Origin: JBFGCA01 sp041567315
GTDB taxonomy: Bacteria; Acidobacteriota; Thermoanaerobaculia; Multivoradales; JAHEKO01
DNA: 64,000 nt
Direction of reading: 5' to 3'
Assembly (NCBI GenBank): GCA_041567315.1
Contig: JBFGCA010000001.1
Location: forward strand, 52,980 to 116,979
The notes below the pieces were generated by a model. It was given only the letters and a program-made list of their open reading frames with translations. It ran no database searches and was not told where the DNA came from. The translations under genes and the position numbers were made by a program. This document shows, one piece after another, positions 41,505 to 50,041 of this stretch. Positions within the stretch are counted from its first letter, which is position 1. Every line of letters starts with the position of its first letter.

Positions 41505-42827
41505 TCAGAACCGGTAGCTGAACCCGACCAGGGCCTCCGTCACCGCGTCGCTCAGGCGGACGGCGCCGTCGAGGGCCAGGCCGCGGCCGAAGACGGTGCC
41601 GGCACCGAAAGCCAGGTGGGCCTGCTCGCTGTCGATCCCGGCGCTGCCGTCGTGGTCGGGGTCGGTCCACAGGCCGGCGCGCAGCGCGACCGGGCGGACG
41701 GCGGGACCGACCAGAAGCTGCGCCCCGAAGTGGAGCTGGGTCTCGTCGTCGATCGGCTCGTCGCCGCGGAACGGCGACGACGGATTCGGGAAAAGGAAAC
41801 CGTCGGCCAGGAGGAAGATGGGCGTTATCCGCAGGTCGGAGTAGGTCAGGTGGCTCGCCTGGGCGCTCAGCAGCCAGCGCTCGCTGGGCCGGAAGGCGGC
41901 GCCGGCCTGGAGCACGTCGGGCGTCGCTACCGGCACGTCGTAGGACAGCAGCGGCAGCGGCACCGGAAAGTCGGAGACGAACAGGGTGGCGACGCCGGTC
42001 AGCCCGTAGCTGCCGCCCTGCTGGAAGGACAGGCCGCCCGACCACCGTCCTTCGGGGTGGACGAGCAGACCGACCGACACGGTGACGTCGTCGTCTTCGT
42101 CATCGACCACCGCCCGCCCTCCCGCCACGGGGACGAAGATCGCCAGATCCTCGACGCTCACCAGGTCGAGGCTCACCTCGTCCAACCACTCGAGAGCGAG
42201 GCGCTGGTAGCGAACCGCGACGCCCAGCGACACCGCCCGGCCCACCCGGGTACCGGCGGCGAAGCCCAGGGTCTCGATCCGCTGGTCGTAGCGCCGCTCG
42301 TCGAGCATCGGCGGCGGCGGGCAGGGCGGCTCGCAGGGGATCGTGAGCGCGCTGTCCGGGCCGCCGAGGATGATCGGCAGCGGGTCGAAGCGGGCACCGC
42401 TCGCGAACCGCGCGTCCTCCTGGTAGTAGGCGGCGAGGGTGACCCGGCCCAGCGGGCGGGCGTAGCCGGCAAAGGCAGGGCCGGTGACCGACTCGGTGGT
42501 CTCGGCTCCGAAGCGAGCCAGGCCGCCCGTGAACTCGGTGTCGAACGAGGCCGACCGCAGGCTCACCAGGAGCTGGGGGCGCTCGAGCCGGGCGAGTCCG
42601 GCCGGATTGGAGTCGGCGGCGCTGGGGTCGTCGGCGACGGCAACGAAGGCGCCCCCCAGGCCGAGGGCGCGGGGGCCGGCCGGCGAAAGGGCGAAGCGGG
42701 CGGGCGTCGAGCGGACGGCGCGAAGGACCAGCGAGCCCGGCTGGTCGGGCTGCCCAGACTGCCCGTGGGCGGCAGCGGAGGGCAGCAGGGCGCATCCCGT
42801 GAGAAACAAAGCGCTCCTGACGGACAT
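41505..42827 (-). CDS. Outer-membrane beta-barrel protein (FadL/OmpP1-like)
   Basis: The protein has 440 residues. AAGGAG precedes the ATG at 42827, and a signal peptide ends near AAAHGQ. The mature N-terminus has ARALGLGGAFVAVADD-type sequence (PRALGLGGAFVAVADDPS), followed by NPAGLARLERPQL, the pattern of the FadL/OmpP1/PorV-like barrels in Acidobacteriota. The chain alternates strands and ends in VGFSYRF, with the terminal Phe recognised by the BAM complex. Likely roles are uptake of hydrophobic compounds or an envelope structural protein. Much longer in-frame extension to 44249 is antisense to other genes. Confidence 0.85.
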   Translation of the reverse strand: MSVRSALFLTGCALLPSAAAHGQSGQPDQPGSLVLRAVRSTPARFALSPAGPRALGLGGAFVAVADDPSAADSNPAGLARLERPQLLVSLRSASFDTEFTGGLARFGAETTESVTGPAFAGYARPLGRVTLAAYYQEDARFASGARFDPLPIILGGPDSALTIPCEPPCPPPPMLDERRYDQRIETLGFAAGTRVGRAVSLGVAVRYQRLALEWLDEVSLDLVSVEDLAIFVPVAGGRAVVDDEDDDVTVSVGLLVHPEGRWSGGLSFQQGGSYGLTGVATLFVSDFPVPLPLLSYDVPVATPDVLQAGAAFRPSERWLLSAQASHLTYSDLRITPIFLLADGFLFPNPSSPFRGDEPIDDETQLHFGAQLLVGPAVRPVALRAGLWTDPDHDGSAGIDSEQAHLAFGAGTVFGRGLALDGAVRLSDAVTEALVGFSYRF

Positions 42828-43064
42828 GCTTACTCCTTCGGGAGTCGCGAAACGGCCTCCGGGAATTCGGAGCGCCGTCTCCCGGCGACCGGCCGTCTCG
42901 CGCCCGGAAAGGCGCCAGACCGTCGGCCCCGCTTCTTGAAGCAAACTCCGCGCCCGCCGCGGGGCCGCTCGGCGCCGGAAGCCTGGGGCGCCGTCCAGCC
43001 CGCCGGCTGCCGGGCCTCGGGGTCGGCGTACCGGGCGCGTGGCCGATGCCACGCCACGCAGCTC

Positions 43065-43093
43065 TTCAAGAAAATGGAGAAAAAACCTAGACT
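43065..43093 (+). promoter_or_regulatory. Candidate promoter of the LolA-like gene
   Basis: TTCAAG (43065-43070) and TAGACT (43088-43093) are separated by 17 bases in an unusually A-rich stretch (AAAATGGAGAAAAAA) for this genome. The start codon lies 28 bases downstream with AAAGGAG in between. Confidence 0.45.
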
Positions 43094-43121
43094 TCCATAG
43101 CCTGGAACAAAGGAGCACCCG

Positions 43122-43898
43122 ATGCGCAGAACTGCGATTCGCTGGACCCTCGGGCTCGCCCTGCTGGCGACGCCCGCCGCGGCCGCGCTGACGGCCGAGC
43201 AGATCGTCGACCGGATGATCGCCGCCCACGGCGGCATGGAGAGGTGGCTGGCGACGCCCACGGTCTCGTTCGAGGACGAGTTCCGGCCCGGGACGGCGAC
43301 CGAGGGGTCGCCCAGCCGGGTGATGGTCGAGCAGGGGCGCCGCCGCGCCTACCTCGATTTTCCCGGCACCGAGATGCGGCTGTCCTGGGACGGCGAGAAG
43401 GCCTGGAGCGAGAACTGGCAGTTCCCCTACCCGCCCCGCTTCCTGGCGCTGCTCAACTACTACTTCGCCAACCTGCCGTGGCTGGTCGAGGACCCCGGCG
43501 TGGTCCTCGGCGACCCGGGCTCCGGCAAGCTGTTCGACGACCCGACCGAGTACCTGACGATCAGGGTCACCTACGAGCCCGGCGTCGGCGACACGCCGGA
43601 CGACTACTACGTGCTCTACGTCCACCCGGAGAGCTTCGAGCTGCGCGCCAACGAGTACGTCGTGACCTACCGCGCGCTGCTGCCGGAGGGGGTCGCCTCG
43701 ACCGACCCGCACATCCTGATCTACGACGAGTGGACCGAGGTCGACGGCCTCAAGGTGCCGGCCCACTACACGATCTACGAGCTCGACGGCACCGTCTACG
43801 GCTCCTGCGCCTTCCGCGACTGGTCGTTCTCGCGGCCCTTCGACGAGAGTCGGATGGTGATGCCGCCCGGCGCCGTCGTCGACGACTCGAACCCGTAG
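43122..43898 (+). CDS. Secreted LolA/DUF6503-like protein
   Basis: The protein has 258 residues; the signal peptide ends at PAAAAL and AAAGGAG precedes the ATG. The mature start LTAEQIVDRMIAAHGGMERW is typical of the outer-membrane lipoprotein-sorting-like group, followed by a half-barrel with RLSWDGEKAW, FWALL-type hydrophobic strands and LKVPAHYTIYEL. Such proteins bind lipids or lipoproteins in the periplasm. There is no C-terminal membrane anchor. It diverges from the OmpP1-like gene and its end is only eight bases from the convergent thioesterase. Confidence 0.72.
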   Translation: MRRTAIRWTLGLALLATPAAAALTAEQIVDRMIAAHGGMERWLATPTVSFEDEFRPGTATEGSPSRVMVEQGRRRAYLDFPGTEMRLSWDGEKAWSENWQFPYPPRFLALLNYYFANLPWLVEDPGVVLGDPGSGKLFDDPTEYLTIRVTYEPGVGDTPDDYYVLYVHPESFELRANEYVVTYRALLPEGVASTDPHILIYDEWTEVDGLKVPAHYTIYELDGTVYGSCAFRDWSFSRPFDESRMVMPPGAVVDDSNP

Positions 43899-43906
43899 GC
43901 GAGCAA

Positions 43907-44422
43907 CTACCAGCGACCGTAGGCGGGGTGGCCGGGGGGGACGGCGACGAAGGTGCCCTCGCAGGTGGCGGTGACCTCGCCGGCGGCGGACAGCGAGGCG
44001 TGGACGGTGACCTTGGGGCCGTCGGAGGCTACGGCGCGGGCCGACAGCCGCACCGGCCGGCCGCTGGGGGTGGGCCGCCGCAGCTTGACGTGGTAACCGG
44101 CGGTGACGGTGGTCGGCGGCCGCTCCACACCGTCGCGCCGCATCAGGTGCCAGGCCGCGGTCCAGTTGCTGTGACAGTCGAGCAGGGTGCCGATGATGCC
44201 GCCGTTGAGCACCCCTTCGAAGGCCTCGTGGTGCGGCGCCGGCGTCCACTCGGCGACCACCTCGTCGCCGGACCCGGGCAGCTCCTGACCCCCGGACTCC
44301 TCACCCCCTGACAGCTCCGCCGCCGGGAAGCTGCGGATGCGCAGCCCCTCGGCGTTGGCCGGACCACAGCCGAAGCAGCGGCCGGCGGGCGCGAACCGCT
44401 CCTGGAGGCTCCGGTGGCTCAT
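43907..44422 (-). CDS. PaaI-type hotdog thioesterase
   Basis: The protein has 171 residues. The N-terminal segment CFGCGPANAEGLRI and the core FEGVLNGGIIGTLLDCHS mark the PaaI/THEM4-like hotdog fold; the G-G-I-I-x-T-x-L-D segment carries the catalytic Asp. It probably hydrolyses acyl-CoA esters. The strand TAGYHVKLRRPTP is also typical. Codons 37-55 encode an insertion rich in Gly, Glu and Ser that is not part of the fold. No ribosome-binding site is evident. Confidence 0.85.
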   Translation of the reverse strand: MSHRSLQERFAPAGRCFGCGPANAEGLRIRSFPAAELSGGEESGGQELPGSGDEVVAEWTPAPHHEAFEGVLNGGIIGTLLDCHSNWTAAWHLMRRDGVERPPTTVTAGYHVKLRRPTPSGRPVRLSARAVASDGPKVTVHASLSAAGEVTATCEGTFVAVPPGHPAYGRW

Positions 44423-44522
44423 CCCGCCAGCACCGGCGCGGGCGAGTCTGGGCTGCCCGCCCGCCTGCGCTCGGGCCTCGCCTCCGCCATGCCGCCGGCC
44501 CCACCTCTCACCGGCGCGCCCT

Positions 44523-44798
44523 TCACGCCGAGCGCCGGTAGCGCTGGGCGGCGCGGGCCCGGGCCTTGGCGGCCTCGACCTCGCGGTCGCGCGGCGGGGC
44601 GCTGGTCACCAGCGAATCGAGCAGCTCGGCGGTGACCCGCGCGACCTCGTCGACCGCCTGCTCGAAGGCCTCGTGGTTGGCCCGCGAGGGCTTGTGGAAG
44701 CCGCTCACCTTGCGCACGAACTGCAGCGACGAGGCGCGGATCTCCTCCAGGGTGGCGGGCGGCTCGTAGTTGAACAGCGGCTTGATGTTGCGGCACAT
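44523..44798 (-). CDS. DUF2277 family protein
   Basis: The protein has 91 residues. MCRNIKPLFNYEPPATLEEI and FVRKVSGFHKPS are near-invariant features of the DUF2277 family, small actinobacterial and acidobacterial proteins of unknown function. The Cys at position 2 is conserved in the family. I chose the ATG at 44798, preceded by GGAGGCGCCCC. It diverges from the M36 peptidase gene. Confidence 0.9.
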   Translation of the reverse strand: MCRNIKPLFNYEPPATLEEIRASSLQFVRKVSGFHKPSRANHEAFEQAVDEVARVTAELLDSLVTSAPPRDREVEAAKARARAAQRYRRSA

Positions 44799-45132
44799 GG
44801 GGCGCCTCCGTCTCGATCGTACGGCGCCGAGCGTAGCAGCTCGAACCACAAGTCCATGGGGCCTTCGTCCACCCCTTCAGGAAGGCGGGAGCGCGTCTCC
44901 CACCCCTCCGCCGGGTCGGTGCACGCGGTCGGGCGTGGACGCCGGCGCTGGTGCGGCTGGCGCTTTGCCGGCTCGGTTGCCGGACGCCCGGCTGGACGGG
45001 TAGAATCTGCCGATTCGCGCCAGCAGACCCCGCGGATCGGCGAGTTTGTCGTCGATCGTCACCCGCCTCGTCCGGGACCGCGCGCGAGTCCCCTGAGCCG
45101 CCGAACCATCCCGCTTGTTCAGGAGGCCCGAG
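44799..45132. other. 334-nt divergent intergenic region
   Basis: This gap separates the DUF2277 gene and the M36 peptidase gene. I see no gene in it. It contains GC-rich imperfect hairpins and the candidate promoter at 44977-45006. Confidence 0.5.
44977..45006 (+). promoter_or_regulatory. Candidate promoter of the M36 peptidase gene
   Basis: TTGCCG (44977-44982) and TAGAAT (45001-45006) are 18 bases apart and resemble sigma-70 boxes. The predicted leader would be about 120 bases, ending in AGGAGGCCCGAG before the ATG. Confidence 0.45.
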
Positions 45133-47604
45133 ATGAACCGATTCCCGACAATCACCGCCACCGCCCTGCTGCTCCTGCCCGCCGCCGCCGGAGCCGGGCA
45201 GAAGGCCGATCGCTTTCTGAGCGGCCCGGCCGAGGGCACGCCGCTGGAGGTCTCCCTGGCCTACCTGGAAGACCATCACGCGGGGCTGGGTCTGGCGGCC
45301 GGCGACCTCGCCGACCTGGCGGTCCAGAGCCAGTACGACAGCCGCCACACCGGGGTGACCCACATCTCGCTGCGGCAGCGGCTGAGCGGGGTCGAGGTGG
45401 TCAACGGCGACATCGGCGTCCACGTGATGCCCGACGGCCGGATCGTGCATCTGACCAGCCGCTTCGTTCCCGACCTGGCCGCGCGGGTCAACGCCCGCGC
45501 GCCGGCGGTGGAGCCGGAGATCGCCATCCTGCGGGCGGCCGAGCACCTGGGCCTCACGCCCGGCGGACCGCCGAGCCTGCTCGAGGTGGAGGGCGGCCCG
45601 GCGATGGCGGCGGTCTACGACGGCACCGGCATCTCGCTGGACCCGATCCCCGCCCAGCTCATGTACCTGCCGCGTGGCGAGGGCGGCGTGCGGCTGGTCT
45701 GGAGCCTGGTGATCCGGCAGCTCGGCACCTCCGACTGGTGGAACCTGTTCGTCGACGCGCTCACCGGCGAGGTCTTGGAGAAGTTCAACTGGACGGTGTC
45801 CGAGCGGCCGGCGGTGGCGCTCGGTCGCCCTGGCCCGGCGCCGGCCGGCGCGAGAGAGAGCCGCGCGCCCACCGCCAGCGGCGCCCAGGCAACGGAGGAC
45901 GCCGAGGGCTGCGCTGCCAACTGCTACCGGGTCTTCGCGCTGCCCAAGGAAAGCCCCAGCGACGGCGACCGCACCCTCGACGCCGACCCGGCCGACGCCA
46001 CCGCCTCGCCCTTCGGCTGGCACGACACCGACGGTGCCGCCGGCGCCGAGTTCACCGACAGCCGTGGCAACAACGTCGAGGCGCAGACCGACCTCGACGC
46101 CAACAACGTCTTCACGGCCGGTACCGACGTGCGATCGCAGGGCGGCGCCAACCTGATCTTCGACGATCCGCTGGATCTCGGGCAGGAGCCGCCGACCTAC
46201 CTGGAGGCCGCGGTCACCAATCTCTTCTACTACAACAACATCATGCACGACGTGACCTACCAGTACGGGTTCGACGAGCCCTCGGGCAACTTCCAGCAGA
46301 ACAACTACGGCAACGGCGGCGCCGCCGGCGACCCGGTGCAGGCCGATGCCCAGGACGGCTCGGGCACCAACAACGCCAACTTCTCCACCCCGCCCGACGG
46401 CGGGGACGGGCGGATGCAGATGTTCGTCTGGACGCCGTTCCCCAACGGGCGGGTGACCGAGAACTCGCCCACCGCCCGGGACTTCGTGGCCGGCCGCGGC
46501 ACCTGGGGCGGCGACCTCGACCCGCCCACCACCGGCGACCTCGAGCTGGTCGAGGACGGTACCGGCAACAACGAGGGCTGCAACGCCCTGATCGGCTTCA
46601 CCCCCGGCAACGTGGCGCTGATCGACCGCGGCACCTGCGAGTTCGGAACCAAGGCCCTCAACGCCGAGAACGCCGGTGCCAGCGGCGTCATTATCGTCAA
46701 CAACCAGCAGCTTCCCAACGGCATCATCCCCATGGGCGCCGGCGCCAACGGTGGCTCGGTGACCATCCCGACGGTAATGATCGGCAACGCCGACGGGCAG
46801 CTCCTCAAGGACGAGCTGGCCCTTCCCGCCACCGTCAACGTCACCCTGCAGCTGCCGCTCGGCGGCCTTCCGCCCGACCGCGACAGCGACCTCGACAACG
46901 GGGTGATCGGCCACGAGTACGGCCACGGCATCTCCAACCGCCTGGTGGGCGGGCCGGCCAACGTCAACTGCCTCAACGGCGCCGAACAGATGGGCGAGGG
47001 GTGGAGCGATTGGTGGACGCTGGTGCTGAGCGCCATCCCCGCGGACACGGCGGAGCTGCCGCGCGGCATCGCCACCTACCTCACCTTCGAGCCGCCCACC
47101 GGCCTGGGGATCCGCAACTTCCCCTACTCCACCGACCTCAACGTCAACCCCCAGACCTACGGCGACGTCGGCGACACCAACATCCCCCACGGGGTGGGCG
47201 AGATCTGGAACGCCCTGCTGTGGGAGATGTACTGGCTGCTGGTGCCGCGCGACGGCTTTAGCACCGACTTCTACACAGGCTCCGGCGGCAACAACCTGGC
47301 CATCCAGCTCGTCGTCGACGGCATGAAGATGACCGCCTGCAGCCCCGGCTTCGTGGACGGCCGCGACGGCATCCTGGCCGCCGACGTCGCGCTGACCGGC
47401 GGCGCCAACGAGTGCCAGATCTGGACCGGCTTCGCCAAGCGCGGCGTCGGCTTCAGCGCCTCGCAGGGCTCCTCCGGGGTCGTCGGCGACGAGATCGAGG
47501 CCTTCGACTTCCCGCCCGGTCTCGACCCCGACTGCGTCAACCAGATCTTCACCGACGGCTTCGAGTCCGGCGACACCTCGGCCTGGTCGGGCAGCGTGCC
47601 GTAG
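45133..47604 (+). CDS. M36 (fungalysin) metallopeptidase with PA domain and DGFES tail
   Basis: The protein has 823 residues from the ATG at 45133, which follows AGGAGG. The order is signal peptide (to about GAGQK), FTP propeptide (residues 30-190, with VEVVNGDIGVHVMPDGRI), then the M36 catalytic domain with HEYGHGISNRL (His594, Glu595, His598) and the third ligand Glu in MGEGWSDWW. A protease-associated domain (NVALIDRGTCEFGTKALNAE) is inserted in the catalytic domain, as in other bacterial M36 enzymes. The last residues FTDGFESGDTSAWSGSVP match the end of the TIG/propeller protein. It should be secreted as a zymogen and processed. Confidence 0.92.
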   Translation: MNRFPTITATALLLLPAAAGAGQKADRFLSGPAEGTPLEVSLAYLEDHHAGLGLAAGDLADLAVQSQYDSRHTGVTHISLRQRLSGVEVVNGDIGVHVMPDGRIVHLTSRFVPDLAARVNARAPAVEPEIAILRAAEHLGLTPGGPPSLLEVEGGPAMAAVYDGTGISLDPIPAQLMYLPRGEGGVRLVWSLVIRQLGTSDWWNLFVDALTGEVLEKFNWTVSERPAVALGRPGPAPAGARESRAPTASGAQATEDAEGCAANCYRVFALPKESPSDGDRTLDADPADATASPFGWHDTDGAAGAEFTDSRGNNVEAQTDLDANNVFTAGTDVRSQGGANLIFDDPLDLGQEPPTYLEAAVTNLFYYNNIMHDVTYQYGFDEPSGNFQQNNYGNGGAAGDPVQADAQDGSGTNNANFSTPPDGGDGRMQMFVWTPFPNGRVTENSPTARDFVAGRGTWGGDLDPPTTGDLELVEDGTGNNEGCNALIGFTPGNVALIDRGTCEFGTKALNAENAGASGVIIVNNQQLPNGIIPMGAGANGGSVTIPTVMIGNADGQLLKDELALPATVNVTLQLPLGGLPPDRDSDLDNGVIGHEYGHGISNRLVGGPANVNCLNGAEQMGEGWSDWWTLVLSAIPADTAELPRGIATYLTFEPPTGLGIRNFPYSTDLNVNPQTYGDVGDTNIPHGVGEIWNALLWEMYWLLVPRDGFSTDFYTGSGGNNLAIQLVVDGMKMTACSPGFVDGRDGILAADVALTGGANECQIWTGFAKRGVGFSASQGSSGVVGDEIEAFDFPPGLDPDCVNQIFTDGFESGDTSAWSGSVP

Positions 47605-47656
47605 GCCACCCGTGGTGGCACCCCGGCCACCCGCCCGGCGGCGGGCGGCCGGCGGT

Positions 47657-49216
47657 CTACTCCGCGATCTCGAGGTGGAGCCGGACCTTTTCGGTGGCCT
47701 CGTGGGCGTAGCTCGCGAGGTGGCCGCCGAGTTTCCGGGCGCCGGCCTCGGCCGCTTTCTCGAGGTCCTTTTCAGCCGCCTCGATGGCGGTGTTCAGGTC
47801 GCAGGCGTAGTAGCACCAGGTGGCCTTCTCCATCGCCTTCTGGACGCTGGTGGTGACCACGGTGACGATGAGCTGCTCGAGCGCCTCGTTGTTGAGGCTG
47901 AAGGGCCCGATGCCGCGGATCAGCCGGTCGAGGACCACCCCGACGCCGGCCGCGACGCCCTGGTTGACCTGTCGCATCTTGTCGAGGTGCTGCTGCAGGT
48001 TGGCGGCGTCGGTGAGGTCGGCGAGGTCCTCCAGGGGGTAGGCGGGCACCCGCAGGCCGGTGGCGTCGCCGGAGGCCGCGGGCAGCCCCTCGTGGGCGTC
48101 GAAGACCGCCTCCAGGATGACCCGCATCAGCTCGGTCCCCACCGGCAGCCAGAAAGCCGAGTCGAACCGGTCCGAGCCGGCCGGCCCGCCGTAGGTCAGC
48201 GACAGCACCGGCCGGCGGATCGGATCCAGATCGACGTCGATCTCCGGGAACTGCACGCGGGCGCCGCCGTCGCGCGGCGCGAAGCCGACCGGCCTGGCCC
48301 GCAGCAGGTAGAGCGGCTTGCCCGAGCCCAGGGTCTTGCCCAGCACCCCGCGGTAGATCGACTGCGCGAAACTCGCGCACGGGGAGGCGTCGCTCGCCGC
48401 CCCGGAGGGCGGCTGCTTGACGCCCGCCGCCGCCTCCGCGGCGTTGAAGGCGCTGCACAGCGTCGGATGCTGCTCGAGCTCGTGGGTCAGCTTGGCGATC
48501 GCCGTCGCCTCGTCGACCTCGAGGTCGACGGCGATGAAGTGGCCGTTCGAGAAGTAGGCGTCGACGTAGGTCTTGACGAACGCCGCCCGCCGGTGGTCGG
48601 CGATGAGGTGGCGGTGCTCGCGGGTGCCGGCCGCGGCCCGACCGAGCTGCCCGGCGAGGTGCCCCTCCAGGCTGCCCCAGCCGCCGGCAGCCAGCGCTCG
48701 CAGGGCCGTATCGTGGCAGCGTTGCAGCTCCCTGACCGACATCGCGAGCGTCAGGGTGAGCGTCCGCCCGTCCTCGCCGCTCACCGCCTTCAGGTCGTGA
48801 TCCGACCCGGTCGGCAGACCGCGCAGATGGCTGTAGAGCCGCGTGGCGCCGCTCAGCGGAGCGCAGTCGAGCGCCGACGCCGCCAGGCGCGCGGGATGGT
48901 TCGCGTCCAGCCCCTCGACCGTGGCCTTCCCGGTGGCCGAGAGCGCCGCCGTCGCTTCGCCGGCGCCCTCCGGCAGGGTGCTGTGCGGGATCGCGCCGGG
49001 CCCCTCCGGACAGGACCCGCCCCTGCTCTTGAGGCACTGCCGGAAGCGGGCCGCGTCGCCTTCGAAGAGCTGGACGGCGTGCTCGTGTTTCAGGCTCCTC
49101 TGCACCAGGTGCTCGCCCAGCTTCTGCGCCAGTCCGGCGCAGCCGCCGAGAGCGAGCGTGAGCGCAGCCATCAGCGCCAGCCCGGATCGCCCGAGATCCT
49201 CCCAAGGTCGATTCAT
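47657..49216 (-). CDS. Lipoprotein of unknown function
   Basis: The protein has 519 residues with a lipoprotein signal (LMAALTLALGGC) and Cys26 as the acyl site. GGGAGAGGGGC precedes the ATG. The mature protein is largely helical, with Cys at several positions (C61, C69, C117, C169), an acidic central region and a C-terminal helical stretch of about 45 residues (TAIEAAEKDLEKAAEAGARK) that could be a coiled coil. I recognise no family. It ends 52 bases from the convergent M36 gene and diverges from the sigma factor gene. Confidence 0.55.
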   Translation of the reverse strand: MNRPWEDLGRSGLALMAALTLALGGCAGLAQKLGEHLVQRSLKHEHAVQLFEGDAARFRQCLKSRGGSCPEGPGAIPHSTLPEGAGEATAALSATGKATVEGLDANHPARLAASALDCAPLSGATRLYSHLRGLPTGSDHDLKAVSGEDGRTLTLTLAMSVRELQRCHDTALRALAAGGWGSLEGHLAGQLGRAAAGTREHRHLIADHRRAAFVKTYVDAYFSNGHFIAVDLEVDEATAIAKLTHELEQHPTLCSAFNAAEAAAGVKQPPSGAASDASPCASFAQSIYRGVLGKTLGSGKPLYLLRARPVGFAPRDGGARVQFPEIDVDLDPIRRPVLSLTYGGPAGSDRFDSAFWLPVGTELMRVILEAVFDAHEGLPAASGDATGLRVPAYPLEDLADLTDAANLQQHLDKMRQVNQGVAAGVGVVLDRLIRGIGPFSLNNEALEQLIVTVVTTSVQKAMEKATWCYYACDLNTAIEAAEKDLEKAAEAGARKLGGHLASYAHEATEKVRLHLEIAE

Positions 49217-49333
49217 GCCCCTCTCCCTTTCGCCGTTCTGGGGATGCTACCAAGGGCACCGGCGACTCGCCCGGCACGGCGGTGAGGTTCCGGGCGCAGT
49301 TTTCCCGCCTTTGCCAGTGTCGGAGAGAAGAAC

Positions 49334-50041
49334 ATGCGTACCGTCCTCGGCATTGCCCCGCGGGCCGCGCTGGGTTACTGTGACTCGGTCGAGAGCAGCC
49401 CCAGGGAGAGGCCCGGGCGCTTTCAGCGTCCTGGTGGGGTCGTGGAGAGGTCAAAAAGGTCTTCGTCCCAGCCGGTCACCCGACTGTTGCGGGCCTGGCG
49501 GGACGGCGACGAGCAGGCGCTGGGCCGCCTGGTGCCGCTGGTCTACGAAGAGCTGCGCGCCCTGGCCCGCCGCGAGCTGGGCCGCGAACGGCCGGGCCAC
49601 AGCCTGCAGCCGACCGAGCTGGTGCACGACGCCTACGCCCGGCTGGTGGACCTCGAGCTGTCTTGGCAGGACCGGGTCCACTTCTACCGCATGGTCGCCC
49701 GCACCATGCGCCGGGTGCTGGTCGACCATGCCCGCGCCCGGAAGGCCGAGAAGCGCGGCGGTGGCGCGGTCAGGGTGACGCTGGCCGAGGTCCACGGCCA
49801 GCCGGTCCAGCCGGCGAGCGACGTCTTGGACCTGGCCGCGGCCCTCGACCGTCTCGCGGGCCTGGAAGCCAGGCTGAGCCAGGCGGTCGAGATGTTCTAC
49901 TTCGGCGGCATGACCTACCTGGAGAGCGCGCACGCCCTCGGGATCTCGCCGGCCACGGTGGACCGAGACCTGCGTTTCGCGCGCGCCTGGCTGCGCCGCG
50001 CGCTGGCGGCAGCCGGCGACGGAGCGAACGATGGAGGCTGA
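49334..50041 (+). CDS. ECF-like RNA polymerase sigma factor
   Basis: The protein has 235 residues from the ATG at 49334 (GGAGAG eight bases upstream), or 199 from the GTG at 49442, where family similarity begins. The region-2 part includes LVPLVYEELRALARREL, then LVHDAYARL. The region-4 HTH is LGISPATVDRDLRFARAWL. This is the sigma-70 ECF-like group common in Acidobacteriota and Planctomycetota next to protein kinases. The gene overlaps the kinase by 11 bases, so the pair is translationally coupled, and the kinase is likely to act in the same pathway. Confidence 0.9.
   Translation: MRTVLGIAPRAALGYCDSVESSPRERPGRFQRPGGVVERSKRSSSQPVTRLLRAWRDGDEQALGRLVPLVYEELRALARRELGRERPGHSLQPTELVHDAYARLVDLELSWQDRVHFYRMVARTMRRVLVDHARARKAEKRGGGAVRVTLAEVHGQPVQPASDVLDLAAALDRLAGLEARLSQAVEMFYFGGMTYLESAHALGISPATVDRDLRFARAWLRRALAAAGDGANDGG

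Noticed and set aside
42828..44249. Upstream extension of the outer-membrane protein frame to 44249
   Set aside because: It crosses the LolA-like gene in antisense; the ATG at 42827 has a signal peptide and an AAGGAG site.
47605..47656. Terminator between the M36 gene and the convergent lipoprotein gene (GCCACC-CGT-GGTGGC)
   Set aside because: The stem is only six base pairs with no T-run, and similar GC pairings occur by chance throughout.
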